A DNA stretch of 64,000 nt from Phlegmacium glaucopus (taxonomy: Eukaryota > Basidiomycota > Agaricomycetes > Agaricales > Cortinariaceae), in NCBI GenBank assembly GCA_015039465.1, contig MU130157.1, positions 383,186 through 447,185 of the forward strand, written 5' to 3'. The notes under the pieces are model-generated. The model did not search any database and was not told the origin of the DNA. It worked only from the letters and a program-made list of their open reading frames with translations. The position numbers and the translations under genes are program-made. The stretch's first letter is position 1, and each line of letters opens with the position of its first letter. Positions 10,633 through 23,410 of the stretch are shown here, piece by piece.

Positions 10633-11238
10633 GCTAGGAAGGTCAGAGTAGGGTTGGTTGTTTGTGGGTACACTCTGGAGGGAATGTTTGATTCAGCATG
10701 AAATTGGGAACGAGGCCAAAAATCTCACCGTAGAAGAAGACATTCTGATTGCTGGTTACAGTGGCCTGGTCGATATTCACAGTGAGATGAGAATGAGAAA
10801 AGGAGGTAGAAGAAGGGATGGCAGGCTTAATATAATGGGTCCCATGGGTCATTTCAAATGGCGATGGCTAATTAGGGAAAATGACCAACACAGATGCTCA
10901 CAGGATGTGACTATTGTGCATGGGAATGACTTTAATTGTGAGATTAATCAAGGTAACGTGCGATGAATATGGCGGGTCTCGGCGAGCGCAGTAAACCGCA
11001 CATCGGTCACGAGTCTTCGTCTCGGACGAAGAGGTGAGAAACCGGAGTTCACGAGGACGGAAATGGCCTTTGCCGTGCACACGCACATATATGCAATGAG
11101 GGAAGTACAAGAAGCGTGCAAAATCTCATAAAAAACGAGGTATTACGTATCGCACTGGAAGACCAGAGTATACGGGTAATAGAACAGATAACTTCCCCTT
11201 TTCATTCGGCCAATGTCCTGGAGAACAGAACGAATATA

Positions 11239-11839
11239 TCACGAGTTTCCTTCTGGTATAGGCTTCCAAACGTCTTTCGCAGCGTGCATTAGCTCATATA
11301 ATTGACCAAGCTGTTCAGGAGACATCTTCGATAAACGTAACGGGGAGGTTAGCCGCTGAAGGTTTTGGAAAACCTGAAGGAAATCAAACCTTTTCAAAGA
11401 CAGTGGGATCTAATCTCTTTCCCGAGAAATTCCGTCCATGCTCTCCAGGTGGCATTTGATCTAGGTACATCTTCCATTGGGATAGAAAACCAATAACATG
11501 CGCAGGGTTCGTGACTTCCCTATGTCTCCGGAACTCTGTGAATTCGGGACGATGAATGAGCCACATCCATTTCAAAATGCGAGGCAAATTACACACCTGA
11601 TTTAACATAGCTGTCACCTAGAGGACGCATATCTGGTGGCAAAACTCTATGAGCACGGAGTAGTCGTCGATATAGGCTGTGTCATCAAGCAAAAAAAAAG
11701 AAAACAAGGTGTGTATCACAGGGCCAAGAATCATAAGCAAGGCATACGGTATTGGAGGGTATAAAGTTGCACTAGCTTCTTGCAGATTCAGAGGCGCCTT
11801 TGACACTGACTCCGCTAGTCTAAGCATAGTGGACCGCAT
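11239..11839 (-). CDS. SDHAF3: Succinate dehydrogenase assembly factor 3 (ACN9/LYR family)
   Basis: Four exons (11839-11748, 11676-11597, 11535-11390, 11325-11239) total 405 nt and encode 134 residues, all junctions in frame. The product carries the LYR motif ([11 protein letters not shown]) followed by [20 protein letters not shown] and the conserved [13 protein letters not shown] segment. These define the ACN9/SDHAF3 family, a mitochondrial matrix factor that helps mature the iron-sulphur subunit of succinate dehydrogenase (complex II). The first 30 residues lack acidic runs and have scattered Arg/Lys, compatible with mitochondrial import. An upstream in-frame Met (11,911) exists, but the chosen start matches the usual length. 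The gene lies tail-to-head with cyanase and DUF1479, all on the minus strand, with no functional link evident. Confidence 0.96.
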
Positions 11840-12077
11840 TTTTTGGACTCTGGACAACGGAAAGATGCGGAAAGAGACGAACCGTGACTGGCGCGTCCAG
11901 TCACAGATCATTCCGCCATCACCCGTACTCCGGAGGTCCGAGGCCTTACATACGGCTCACAGGTCGCCGACATAGACCAGACAGTGAGTGAAGCCTTGAA
12001 GCTTCACAAAATCCCACATATATATTACATGACATTTACAACAGAAGTTGAATCATACACATACGTTAATAGTAATA

Positions 12078-13804
12078 CTAAGCTTCTTGTAACCCCATCG
12101 CCCTCCTTCCAGTCATACCAACAACATCGTTAATAGTCGCCACACCCACAAAGGTCGATTCGCCCTTTCCCTTCGGGAAATCAGGGGGTGTCTCACGAGA
12201 TAAAAAGCTTGCTTTTTGACGTTCAACATACGCTTGATTTTGAGGCGTCAAAGGAACAGCCGGAATATACATCACTGATTATCCAATACACAGCGTCAGC
12301 TCCAGCCTTGCGAGAAAGGTCAGAGACGAATGCCCACCTGCCGAATCTCCAGACCCGGTATGTTCTCGTTCGACAGCATGAACGACATCGCAGTGCCAGA
12401 ATACTGTATCTCCCGGGTTAACCTTCGGCACTGAAACCATGCATTCGTCCAATCGCAAGTGGGGATGTAATTTAGGCGTAGGGTGAGGACCTGCGTATCC
12501 TCCATCCAGCGCAAATATTCCAGGGAAATCTGGAGTCGAAATGTCTGATATACATGCATAATTGATGAGTGGAGTCTTGAAAGAGTATTATGACGTATAC
12601 TCGACTTACCAAACTTCCAGTTATTGGCATCGTATATATCTTTCGAGTCAGAAGGAACTGTTGGGGTGAAGAACGGCCTCAGGATGATGTATGCATTCGA
12701 GAGTAGAACGTCAGGGTAAACACGAAGAGTGCCTTGAGTTGGAGCGGTCTCACTGAATTTAACCACTGGTCAGCCAACTTGCTGTACAAATGTAATATTG
12801 GCTTCCATAATATTACCTCATAGCGAGCCATCCTTGGAATGTCCTGAAGACGCTGGACTGACTTGGTCTGCCATAAAGGGAACTTCGGGCGTTCAAGCGG
12901 CCTTCAAGAGCGAACGGGTCATGATCTCTCCAATTGCCACTAAATATATCTTCGAAACATTTCCTGAAAGCTGGGTCTTCCCATCTTTCGATCGTTCCTC
13001 CTATAATTCTGCATAAGAATAGGGATAATAATTGGCAAAATAAAAAACGTACCATCAACATGGGGTGGGTGAAAGTCCCATTGTATACCTGGTTTTCTGA
13101 TCCTAAATCTGTCCGCATAGGTCAACGGGATTTTTAAATCCACGCCTTTCGTAGTGTTTGCCGATCGTTCATTCTTCTCGCGGTTATCTATTTCCGGAAC
13201 TTGGGTATGATATAGGTTGTTAAGCCACACGGTGGCAGCGAGCAGGTTGGGATGCGAGCGCGCTTGAACCTGAGGCTTAGTCCAGCTAATCAATAATCCT
13301 GCAAGTTAGTTTAAACGTTTGAACAACAGAAAATAAAGCGCACTATAGTTGGAAAAATTGCTTGTCGTTATAGGGAATACCTGGTTCAATTGATTAAAAG
13401 ATATATTTATATCCCTTCGAATTGTGATCACCTTCAACTCCACGATCGTCGTTCACCTTGACAAATTCCTTCAACTCATCTTTCCACTGTGCGGCCTGGG
13501 CATCGTCCACTACGTCTCTTATCACAACACTTCCACGCCTCTTGATCATCTCAACCTCATCTTGGGGAATACTACTGAGGGAGCTGAAATTGATTTGAGG
13601 AATGTACTATTCGAGGGTAGATGTAGCCATAAGAAATGCAAAAATCCCACGACATACATTCACACCTTCCTCCTTGATAACCCTCGTCACCTTGTCTAAT
13701 TCTTCAATGATTTCATGCCATACTCTTGTGGCTCGAGTTTCAAAGTCCGGGTAGGAGGAAGCGATTGAACGTTTGATATCAATAAAGCGAGGTGGAAGTG
13801 TCAT
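12078..13804 (-). CDS. DUF1479 family protein (2-oxoglutarate/Fe(II) oxygenase-like)
   Basis: Eight exons (13804-13664, 13606-13432, 13380-13344, 13285-13053, 13000-12817, 12752-12610, 12544-12338, 12274-12078) total 1,317 nt, 438 residues, with all seven junctions in frame. The product follows the DUF1479 plan: N-terminal helices, then RRGSVVIRDVVDD, SHPNLLAATVWLN, IPLTYADRFRIR, the HPPHVDGGTIERW block, GDTVFWHCDVVHAV and the C-terminal MYIPAVPLTPQN...GRRAMGL. The HVD pair and the later His of WHCDVVH are the expected iron-binding facial triad of a cupin-fold dioxygenase; substrates for this family are unknown to me. The gene is intact. Introns are 41-60 bp, typical of the window. Confidence 0.95.
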
Positions 13805-14594
13805 TGGAACGATATATGTTGGATTGCTTTTTGATAAAAAGTCGAGAGGATATATGGCCGCCTTGAGGGATCATTGAGCCGGTATTGACATGAGATTCTA
13901 GGTCAGGCGGTACATGTTGGATTCAAATAGGGAAGAACTAGGAAGAATTTCGGAAAATCGTATATCCTCATGCTTCAAAAGCAGCCGCCATCACACAGAG
14001 TTCGAGAGATATTCCAATATTGACATACCAAATTGGTAGATCTTAGGTCAGGCAGCATTCTAAGAGGGGAAGAACCTCGGAAAATCTTACATACATATAT
14101 CCCTATATATCCTCATGCTTCAACAGGACCCGTGAATTTAAATAATGTCAAATGCTTGATCCCAAATTTAAAATGGCCAAGTTTCGCGATTTGCCTCCGG
14201 ACGAAATCTCCCAAAATTTCTCCGAATGGGGGATCATGATCAGACATATATATAGGTGCATAGGCTTTTGCCAATTTTATCCACAAATTACCTCAGTCCT
14301 TGATCTATGATGATTATGGAGATTGTTCGAACACCATAGAAGGCTCTGGAAGGCTTTGTGGTGCCCACAGAAGTAACGGGGAAGCCGGAGTCACCTGAAG
14401 GACAGAGCTAGACTTGCTGCATGAACAGGTCCTTCGTCAAAACAGAGGGATGATCAAACTTTGAAATTTGAAGTTCAAAAATAGAGTGTATTCATTCGAG
14501 GACGGAATACTTCTCCAGCTGGGCACGAGTCAACTCTAAAATTCTTGCAAGGGATATTACACTGATCATACGGCACCAGCGAATTTTGAGAAGG

Positions 14595-14994
14595 TCAGTG
14601 TTGCTTTCGATACTTATCAACTAGTTGAGTGCGACAAGGGGTGCCAAACGCGGAATTCATTGTCTGGGGTTCTAACAACTGAGATTTATTTCTTGGGCCA
14701 AGTAATATAGGAAGTCTGCATATGATATCCTGGGAAGGAAAGGCGGCCAAAGATTGCAAATCAAAAGGTATAGTCAGAAAAGTTAGTTTGATTCTGGAGA
14801 TCCTAAGGTTGTAGATGCAGCATCATACAATACGTGAACGAACTGTGATATCAAGTAGAGTTAGCAATTACCTTGCCTTCCACGTTTTGTGCTGAAAAGC
14901 AATGCCGATAGGCTACATCAACGCACGCAGTAATCCGACGCCACATGAGTTTACCGTCGCCCGCGAAGTTGTGCGGTAACACATCTCTCGCCAT
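14595..14994 (-). CDS. Possible spliced gene, fragment, unknown function
   Basis: The minus strand has an ATG at 14,994 followed by a 41-codon exon with LPHNFAGDGKLMWRRITACV, ending in GGCAAG before a good donor (GTAATT). A second open stretch (14,802-14,595) contains IPFDLQSLAAFPSQDIICRL and looks protein-like. The simplest splice between them does not keep frame, so either the boundary is different or the gene is broken. No family was recognised with confidence. Confidence 0.25.
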
Positions 14995-14999
14995 TTTCC

Positions 15000-16900
15000 A
15001 TCACATACTTCATCTTCTTCTGAGGCATAGAAGTAAGATATCATCCTCAGTTAGAAGCTTTTGGGATGAAGTCGATCCTACATCTAAATTGAATACGTAC
15101 TAGTAAGGGGTTGAAGTACGGTTGAACATGGACCAAACAGGCGTGTAGATGCTCTTGACAAGTCCAGCATGCCACCGAGCGGATGATGAGACTGTCGTGT
15201 ATTGTCGTGTATCGCCTTAGAAGGACCGTTCAGAGATGGTTAGGTAGTCATCGCTTCGCAGCCTCCAGTCAAGGCCCGGAGAATCAGTCGGCTCACGTTT
15301 CGCAGGGAAACCGTCCCTGGTAAGAGTTAAAAAAGAGTACGGCATATAAAGACAGAGAGTTGGCATTAGATAGAGCGACTCGAGCCTAGGCTCTTTTCAG
15401 CTCCGACATGGAAGAGGTGGAAAGAGCGGCGGCCACGGTACAGCAGAAGTACTACACAGGGAAACGTCCACGCATGAGGAGAGGTCTGGAGGGAGATAGG
15501 AAGGGTATTGAGAGAGTAGGCAGGAGCTTGGCGTCCTACCCATATACTTCAACCCAAACAAGAGTTCAGTGGGGTTCATGCTTTCCCTCTGTCTTCCAAA
15601 TACGTTTATGGTGCCGGCGAGGACTATCGCCAGAGCAGTAGCTTTAAGTACGGCAGCAAAGTGTCAGACGACTAAGAGGCAAACACAGAAAACTGAAGAA
15701 GACGCACGACAAAATATGCTACTGGCCTTGAAAGGACGCCTGAGATCATCAGTAACAAGGCTTGTTTACAGTGATGCACCGATCCCTTGTACACCTCTCT
15801 GCACAGAGTGACCACGTAATTATTTAGGTCTATGTCCCTTTGATCAGTGCCATCTATTTGATGTCAGCAGTGCCTGCTAATGTTTTTCGTCTACCACCCC
15901 CTCCAAATGCGATGGTGCCCTGATGAGGAATGTTAAGGAAAAGGATCGAAGAGGGCCTTCAGTAAATGGTTGCAGATACGAAGGAGAGTCTGACAGTCGA
16001 GTTGAGAAATTTGCCAGACATTCCAGAAACACGTCTGTGTCTCGAGGCTCGTTGCGATCAAGGACCTTGCTACAGCAGTTGTTGGCAGTCCAAATGGAGG
16101 ATGTCGAACGATCACATAAATATTACGTAATGTAGTGATTGTACCGAATGGGTTCAACGTTCAACCAACGTTCGACCCCTGCAGGTGAAAACAGACCAAA
16201 AGCACACCTTATCAAGTCTATAACGAGCCTGTTATAAAATCTGTCAGTGCCCGGCTATGTTATGTAGATCGTTGGTAGTTTTTAGAACGATATGGCCCTA
16301 TAGCTAATTGGGGATTAAAGTATGTGAACTACTGTAGAAATCAAAATAGCAAGCGCCGACGCATATCGTTTGGCCTCGGCGAGCTCGTGAGGCAAACGGA
16401 TGGGTATCTACAACAAATAACTAGCTACTTTATATAAAAATGGTAAGAAAACAATACATAAGAGCTTACCGAAAATAGAAAGCTCGGCACAATTGTGCAG
16501 TGGCATGCTCACACAACTCCGGAGTTCCAATAACCACCCCTGCTTCACGGTGGAGCTAATGACGGGGAATTAGATCGCCAACGGCCAGCTAGAGCTCTTC
16601 TACTGATATCCCCAGCAAATTTCCTTATTATTTTTTCGGCGTGTAGGGGTGGAAAGAGTCCGGCAAGCGCCATCCCCAGGAATGCAGAGAGTACTAAATC
16701 AACGTCTTTCATTGACGTTTTGGAATACTATATAACTATACAGAGAATCTAGTTACTTTGTCCACCTGGTTTCAATCCAAAGATAATTTTTAGACCTTTG
16801 GCAGGATGACATCTCGAGCAGACGCGACAAAATTTGAAACCTTGGAAGCGGTGTAGACAAATTTCCCAGATGATTTCCGACCAAGAGAAAAACAACTTGA
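15000..16900. other. No gene recognised
   Basis: Open frames are short and without familiar motifs. Around 16,480-16,535, sequence of the type GGCACAATTGTGC ... ACTCCGGAGTTCC resembles 4,905-4,950 at the left of the window and is probably a fragment of the same transposon family. Confidence 0.4.
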
Positions 16901-16919
16901 AGTTTCTTCTCAAGGTCAC

Positions 16920-18240
16920 GAATTTTCTAGAACAGGGTGCATGCCGTGTTTGCCTTTGGTCTTGGAAAAAGTGTCATAGAATTTGTCTAACGGTAACCGA
17001 CGACTTACTGCAGCAGTATTGTGTTCATTGAAATCCATTTGACTGGCGATCAAGAGGTTTTGGGGCAGGTGATCTTGCATAGACTTCACGGCGACTGCGA
17101 ATACTTGAAAAATGCGGCACGGAATATCTGTATTTGTTAGCCTGTCAATGATGAACAGTTGAGGAGAACTTGAAGCGTTAGATGAAGGAGGAACCGCGCC
17201 TAATGATACCCATGAACAAACGGTCAATACCTCGGTCCTCGACGGCAAGTCATCGTTTTGTCCGTAGGAGAACAAAAAGTCACTTTACATCCATCGGTTG
17301 TAGACTGGTCTGACTCGCCGCCGTCCATGTAGATATCGCCCTCCACGAAATTGAAAGTGCCACACTGGCAAGCATGGTTGTTGAGTTCCGCGGGTATGTT
17401 TCAATTGGAAGCCATGGACGAAGTATTTATTTAGAGAGCGCTCTCAAGGACCTCTCCTGCGACGAAGGTAAAGGTACTTGATAGTGCCCCCTAGTTCAAC
17501 TAAAAAGTTCAAAATTGACAAATGTGAATCGCAAGCTTCGCCAAAAGAATGTACCGACCGGTTCTACTAGAAACGCTTTCTCTCTACTTTTCCTATCAAC
17601 CACTGGCATGCGCCATGTCGCACCGTGACAGCTTCAGGACGGAGAATTATCTGTTACAGTTATGTACAAGTACATGCCATATTATTAGCTTCTGCAAGGA
17701 GTCAGGACTGTGGATCCGAGTCGGCGATATCTGACTGTTAGGCAGAGGTGCACCGCAGATATACCTTGGGTTGATGGTCAAAAATAAATGGGGTTTGGGC
17801 ATAGGGTAAGTTGACGCCTTGAACTTGCGTGGCCAATTCCTACCGTACATACGTAACTACACCACCATTTGTCACTTGTGCAAAACGTTACGTGAAAATT
17901 CACACGAACTTGAGATATTTTTGGAAGCTCATTGTGAACGGAATGTTGTCGACAGTTTGTATCTGGGATTTGGACACCGTGATGTTGCCGTGATGGTAGA
18001 ACATATAGTCTAAAAAGCTGTACATCCCATTTGACAGCGTACACTGTCATAGGTAACGATATGCGGTCTGTGTTATTCAACTCACAGATGTGCAACGTCT
18101 AATTGGATCACTCAGGCTGTCATTAGCACATATAATCTGATAAGTTGTCATGAATTTTGGGACTCGGAGCTTACCCAGTTGCAGGTGACAATGGGCCGGC
18201 CATCTTGAACGCATACTACACACCATCTAATTGGATCTCA
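16920..18240 (-). CDS. Possible multi-exon gene, unknown function
   Basis: Several short minus-strand stretches look like real exons: one with VVCVQDGRPIVTCNW before a GTAAGC donor (about 18,235-18,180), one with GMYSFLDYMFYHHGNITVSK after a plausible acceptor (about 18,050-17,900), GVNLPYAQTPFIFDHQPK (about 17,820-17,770), ILRPEAVTVRHGACQW (about 17,650-17,600) and NNHACQCGTFNFVEGDIY (about 17,380-17,320). I could not join them into one verified frame. The Cys-rich and Asn-X-Thr-containing pieces might suggest a secreted protein. Product unknown; the gene could also be degenerate. Confidence 0.25.
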
Positions 18241-18736
18241 TATAGTAGACGGTCGGAGTACAATAATTATTAGCAACTCAATTGACAACAATGACAACGT
18301 AACAATGCATGATGCATCCCCACGTTTATCCCACGCGTACTAGTTGCGTACTAGTGAGTCTCTTGAGGCACTGCCCAGGCTTGAACGTGTTCAGATTTCC
18401 GAATTTTCGCCAAGTTCATTTAACTCTTGACTGATTGAACCATTATTGGCAGAAAAATAATTTGAACAGACAACAGAAGCGCTGACAGCCGTGCTAACAG
18501 CCGCGCTAACAACGGCCTCGAGGCTCGACTTCAACTATGGGGCTCTACTTTCCGCATTCAATCACAATGGTTGATACTGACAAACCCTTTCTCGACAAGA
18601 ATCAGGTCAAAATACGTACACGTTAGCCAAACTTGTTAAAATCTTCATTGTACCTGGTGGCCAACAATGGTAATTAAAACATACAAAGCAGTCACATCTA
18701 AGTAATCCGATCTAGATTGAGCCTGCATGGTTGGGG

Positions 18737-18744
18737 TATATAAA
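18737..18744 (+). promoter_or_regulatory. TATA box of the zinc-finger gene
   Basis: TATATAAA lies 33 bp before the ATG at 18,777, within GGGGTATATAAAGACCCC. Position and sequence are those of a strong fungal TATA box; the 5' leader would be very short. Confidence 0.55.
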
Positions 18745-18776
18745 GACCCCCCACTGGATTCAAAAAGACCAGCCCC

Positions 18777-19750
18777 ATGTTTCCAAAAGCCTTCCAGACC
18801 TCCGTCTATACGGAACAAGCGACAATTTGTCCTTCGGACATCCCTCTCTTGCCAGCAGTTAGCAGCCACTGGCAGTCTCCGGTAACTGTGGTCCATTGTA
18901 AAACTGTCAGTAGCTAACACATTTTGTCATATAATCTATATAGGTCATGCCGAGTTTTGATAGTCGCGTAAGCTAAAATATTTCTTCCTTGGTCATGGCA
19001 CACTTTTTGAATGACCTGTTGTCAATTTCGTAGCTTTTCGTCGAACAATTTGGCGTTATATTCTTACCACGTCTGAGGTACCCTCAAAAAAGAAAACAAA
19101 TACAAGAAGTACTAGTAGAACAACCAGTGGCAAAACGCTGTCGAAAAGCGGAGGCCGAATTCCCGAAATCTAACAATGCAGTGGGGACAAGTCGACGAAA
19201 ACGAAAAGGTAAACAACAGGTTACCGACTCAGAAGAGTCAGAACCTGAAGTAGAACAACCGGCAGCAAAACGCCGTCGAAAAGCTGAGCCGCCTGAGCAC
19301 AAATTCTTTTGCCCGGTTCCGGGTTGCTCGGCAGGCTTCACTGCTAAGCAGAGAGTTGGCAGTAATTCCTTCCTCATCTACTTACTCATCCTTCTTTCTA
19401 AATCATTTTCCTCAATGCAGGCCATATAAAAGCGAGACATCATGGCATCCGAGATTTCTTTTGTGGAGCCCCAGGCTGCCCGTACATAAGTTCAAACGAT
19501 CACGACGTCACCCGACACATATTAACATGCAAGTACGTGTGATAGGTCAGAACGCGAGACCATGGGTGCTATCGTGCGATTGGATTTTTTTTCCCTTGTT
19601 GTTCTATCTGCCTGTTGTCTAGGACCTTGACATTTGTTTTACCAGGGCCCGCCTCGCGACCATTATCCGCGTGATATGTACGCTCCCCCAATATGTTGGG
19701 GCCCAGATATCTTGTCTTGCTTGCCCAATGTGTTGCCAACTGCATGTTGA
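18777..19750 (+). CDS. C2H2-type zinc-finger protein
   Basis: Proposed exons are 18777-18881, 18944-18967, 19034-19361, 19421-19532 and a last exon from about 19646. The middle exon encodes a basic, charged region with an imperfect internal repeat (EQPVAKRCRKAEA and EQPAAKRRRKAEP), likely a nuclear localisation signal. It is followed by a first finger, CPVPGCSAGF...SHIKARH (C-x4-C-x12-H-x4-H), completed across the 59-bp intron. A second finger-like unit, FFCGAPGCPY...DVTRHILTC, ends in Cys instead of His. This suggests a sequence-specific DNA-binding protein, probably a transcription factor. The third exon depends on an acceptor at 19,033. The last junction is ambiguous: two donors give different C-termini (stop at 19,750 or about 19,796). 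Confidence 0.7.
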
Positions 19751-20092
19751 TATGTCTGGGGGTATGCCCCTTCGATCCTGTACAAGCCTCGACTGATCAG
19801 GCTTTTTATACTTCACATGTATACTGTACTGTAACATAATCATTTTTTATTGCAATTGAATTCTTAATAGCATCCACATCAAAATTTCTCTGGGAGACCA
19901 GTCCACAAAACTATCTGAATTTCGACTTGTTCTGAACTCTGTCAACATCCGACTCCCAGCAAGTCCCATACCTCAGCACTCAAGCATCTGCACTACCAAG
20001 ATACGAGTAATAAACGAGTACGTCGCACTCAGATACGAAAGCATAGTAAATATGAACACGAAACCTTTCGTGATAGCCGTTTCATCTCAGGG

Positions 20093-21503
20093 CTAGTGGC
20101 GAAGTTGGATTCCTTCAGGGTCAAGCTCAAGATCGATTGTATCACTTGCGACGGGAAGGTCTGATGTAGGTGGAGAAAGAGGCCGATAAGGGGCAACCGC
20201 TCGCACTCCAAGTCGAGAACGTGGAGAAGTGCAGTTTAGAGACCTTTTCGCTTGAGAAATGAAAGGTAGTGAAGGCTTTGAGCTCGAAGTACTCGGTGAT
20301 GGATATGCATCCACATCAGTTTGTTGGAGACGATGAAGCCACATGTCTTCTGTCCTCCGTTTTTTTCATCTGGCTTCAGTCTGTTGGATCCAGACTTTTT
20401 GTTCGTCGTAGTGAGACTTAGATCTACCGAGTTAGGGGGAGGCGGTATATACATTAGCACTCTTCGGGCGGCAGAGGTAGTATTGGATTCAGCTTTCACC
20501 GTCAGCAGTAGGTGCAGGCCTAGTATATAAAATGATTTGGTATAAGTAGAATGCCTAGGCATTGTGGCGCTAAGGACGATGTTAATACAAGCAGGAATAC
20601 GACAGAAATAGGAAAAATAAACGGGTTTTCTCTTCTTTCTCGGTGGAAGCGTGGTCCAGCTTTCGTCAGGATCTTCGGTAGAGTACTGATACGCGTCGCG
20701 TTTCGGATATGAGTTCACCTGTGTGAAACTGGAGGGAAAATCATTGGGTATTCGCTTCCTCGCAAGGTGGTCACTGGGGTTTGGGAATGTACTTGATAAG
20801 CAACGGAGATGGAAGTAAGGTGACCCGCTGGCCAGGTTTTGACGTGCTGATGCTTGAGGGACTTAGCTGGGTACGAAGGTTTTGAAGCAGAAGCAAAAGT
20901 CGAGGAATGCCGGGGAAATTGAGAGGAAGTTTCGTTTGCTCGAACTACATAGTCGCCAACTAATATCAATTATAGAGAATGGTCACATTGATCTTGATAA
21001 TAGGAGACGAAGGCTCCGCCGCACTTCCATGATATTGAGAATAGGAAGAGATCACGGGAGCGGACGAACCTCGCAAAGGGACCCTTTTCGCGTCGAAGGG
21101 CTTGAGAAAAGGTGGTACGAAACCCATTTCCATAGTTTGCCTCGAGAAAGGTTGAGGAACTGTTGAATATGGACGGAATGAGCGTTCCCGAACAGGCTGT
21201 ATCGGAGATGAGTAAGTCTAGGTATAAAGAATGCGTGAATCATAATCCAAAGGGCCATCGTCGTATGGATGACCCGAGGAGGAAACGATGAGAAACCAGA
21301 AAGACGATTTTCAGTACGTTTGAGCTGGTTCCGCAACATATCAGGCAAGAGTTGGGCAGGAGCAAAGACATGAGATCATTGTGATGTTTTTGACAACGTC
21401 TGGGCGTCATGATGCTGGGAGGCTTTTGCAGGTAATATATGCGCATATTCAGGGAGACAAGACGAGCTGGAAGGGAAGTTGTAAGCATTTGGTATCATTG
21501 TAG
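20093..21503 (-). CDS. Uncharacterised disordered protein, multi-exon, model uncertain
   Basis: Several stretches look coding: MIPNAYNFPSSSSCLPEYAH near 21,500, RLSGFSSFPPR joined by a 56-bp GT-AG intron to TYSSPIQPVRERSFRPYSTV (about 21,220 downwards), then PDESWTTLPPRKKRKP at about 20,645, RRVLMYIPPPP at about 20,460, and a Ser/Pro-rich tail VRAVAPYRPLSPPTSDLPVA ending at 20,093. The composition is disordered and Ser/Pro/Arg-rich, as in many basidiomycete regulatory proteins. An in-frame TGA near 21,390 and the joins in the middle could not be resolved, so the gene may be broken or have more introns than I can place. Confidence 0.4.
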
Positions 21504-22420
21504 TTAAACGGAACAAGACGAAGTGTGAACAGCAGATGTAGAGAGTGACGTAGATACTTAGGTGGATTTCGTAAGTGAGTTGTAACGTTAGAAAATCAGT
21601 AAAACAAGTACAAATATGTACATACCAAATGAGTTTAGGGTATTTGTAAATAAAATTTGTCTCTACTCTCAGACGATCTGTTCACTTGAATAGTCGACCA
21701 CATAGCAAAGCTCCTATTCTCGAATGAACATCTCTATAATTTATCCTTTGTTGATAGGGTATTCACTCGGTTGTGTCAAGCATACATCTTCAAGGACCTC
21801 CACTTGGGTTACGGCAGGGGAACCAAGAGTAGAATATCCAAGAAGCTGGAAAGGATGAGAAAGATCTTAAACGACGAGCCATCATTAATGCATCATCCGC
21901 CAACCGAGTACGCGTAGTTAAACTCTCCATCTCACAAACGAAATGAGGCGATCTTACCTTTATCAGCATCGTCCAACTTCTTGCCAAATCGCCGATGCCG
22001 CCACATAAACTTCACCTTTCCGGAATCATGCGTTCATTTATATTCGAGGACCCCATACTCGTCGTAGGACGGTTAATGCAATCATTCTTTTCCGAAACTC
22101 TGACTATACTGAGAAGAACTACGATAAATAGCCCGACGAGCAGTGTTCTGGCCGAGAGCTGCTAGCACTGGAACATCTGAGCTACCGCAATTCGGAGAGC
22201 CTCATCAACCAGATGATCACCCCGCCTAGGTTCCATACAGCAGTCGTCGTAAGGTCACAAAACTGCGCGTTCTGAAACAATGTCCGCACGAGAAGAAATA
22301 GCCTGTTTGCAACCTATCCTCGATGTCGCTTGCAATACACTGGAGGAATTGCGACTGGCTTGGGGCACAAACGGTCAGCGTGGTTCGTTCTATCGACACA
22401 AAGAGAATTGGAAGAAATTC

Positions 22421-22979
22421 TCAACAAGATAAACAACTCCCTCTCGCTGGCCTCGTGAACCTCAGAGATATTTCATGCCTGCGCGTCTTTGCGCTCCACG
22501 CCATCATCAAGTGTGATGCGCAATAGTCCGTGGTTTTCCGTGATATCAACCTCGTTCTCAGTACGATACCGACATCCAATAAAGTCACAAACTTTGTATC
22601 ATCGCCGGTGAGCACCCTTTTGACGGATGTTTCAAGATCGGGTCGAAATCTGGGGAATATCATATTACTTCCGTTGGTTCCATTGACACCCCAGTGGTTT
22701 CTTTCGCAGTCATTGGTCATGATAGTCGCGGAATAGGCGTTGGCACCACTGTCATTGCCGTGATTCAAGGCACCAATTACGGGTCTTAAGATCAAAACAA
22801 TTTCATATTTACTCGCTCAGCTCGTACGATCCATTTGTGTCTGTTAGAATTACGAGCGACATGGGCATTGGGGAAGGAACTCGCAACACTTCAGATGGCT
22901 GATGCTCAAACCAATCTTGGTAACGAATTTTGCATCGTTCTTTAATCTTGTAAACCCCAGGCGGAAGCGTTCTAGACAT
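22421..22979 (-). CDS. Hypothetical small protein, possibly truncated
   Basis: An ATG at about 22,979 opens MSRTLPPGVYKIK..., and a possible 30-bp intron (GTAAAT...TTAAG near 22,800) leads in frame to PVIGALNHGNDSGANAYSAT and HWGVNGTNGSNMIFPRFRP. The beginning (PPGVYKIK) recalls small beta-trefoil lectins or protease inhibitors of mushrooms, but this is only an impression. The C-terminal part after about 22,640 loses protein-like character, so a further intron or decay is likely. Confidence 0.3.
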
Positions 22980-23410
22980 GGTTTGGCGTGATAATACATG
23001 CTACGGCCTTGGAGGTTCAAAATGATATGGAAGGAATTTCAAGGGTAAGTCTGGGCCGTTGCGACGATTACAGGTTAAGAGCCGCTGGGAAAACACAAGA
23101 GAGGAAGGGTTATCAGGTCTGGAAAGTCGTCTGGAAAGTCGCAGTCTATAGATCTCCACTGCCGACGATGATCAGAAGGACACGGAGGTGGCGTTCTGAC
23201 TGGATATCTACGGCATTTATGAGTTTTCCTTCCTTTAAATTTCCAATCTGACTTTCACCCCTGCTTTCCCCATCTCCATACCTGGTTATAAATGAATCAC
23301 TACCAGATATGAGTCCCTACTGATGGGCCGTCCCTTATGTCGAAGCGTCCTAAAGTTAAACTGCACAGTTGAAAGTCGAAGGTCAGGTCACACATTTTGT
23401 CACAGATTGG

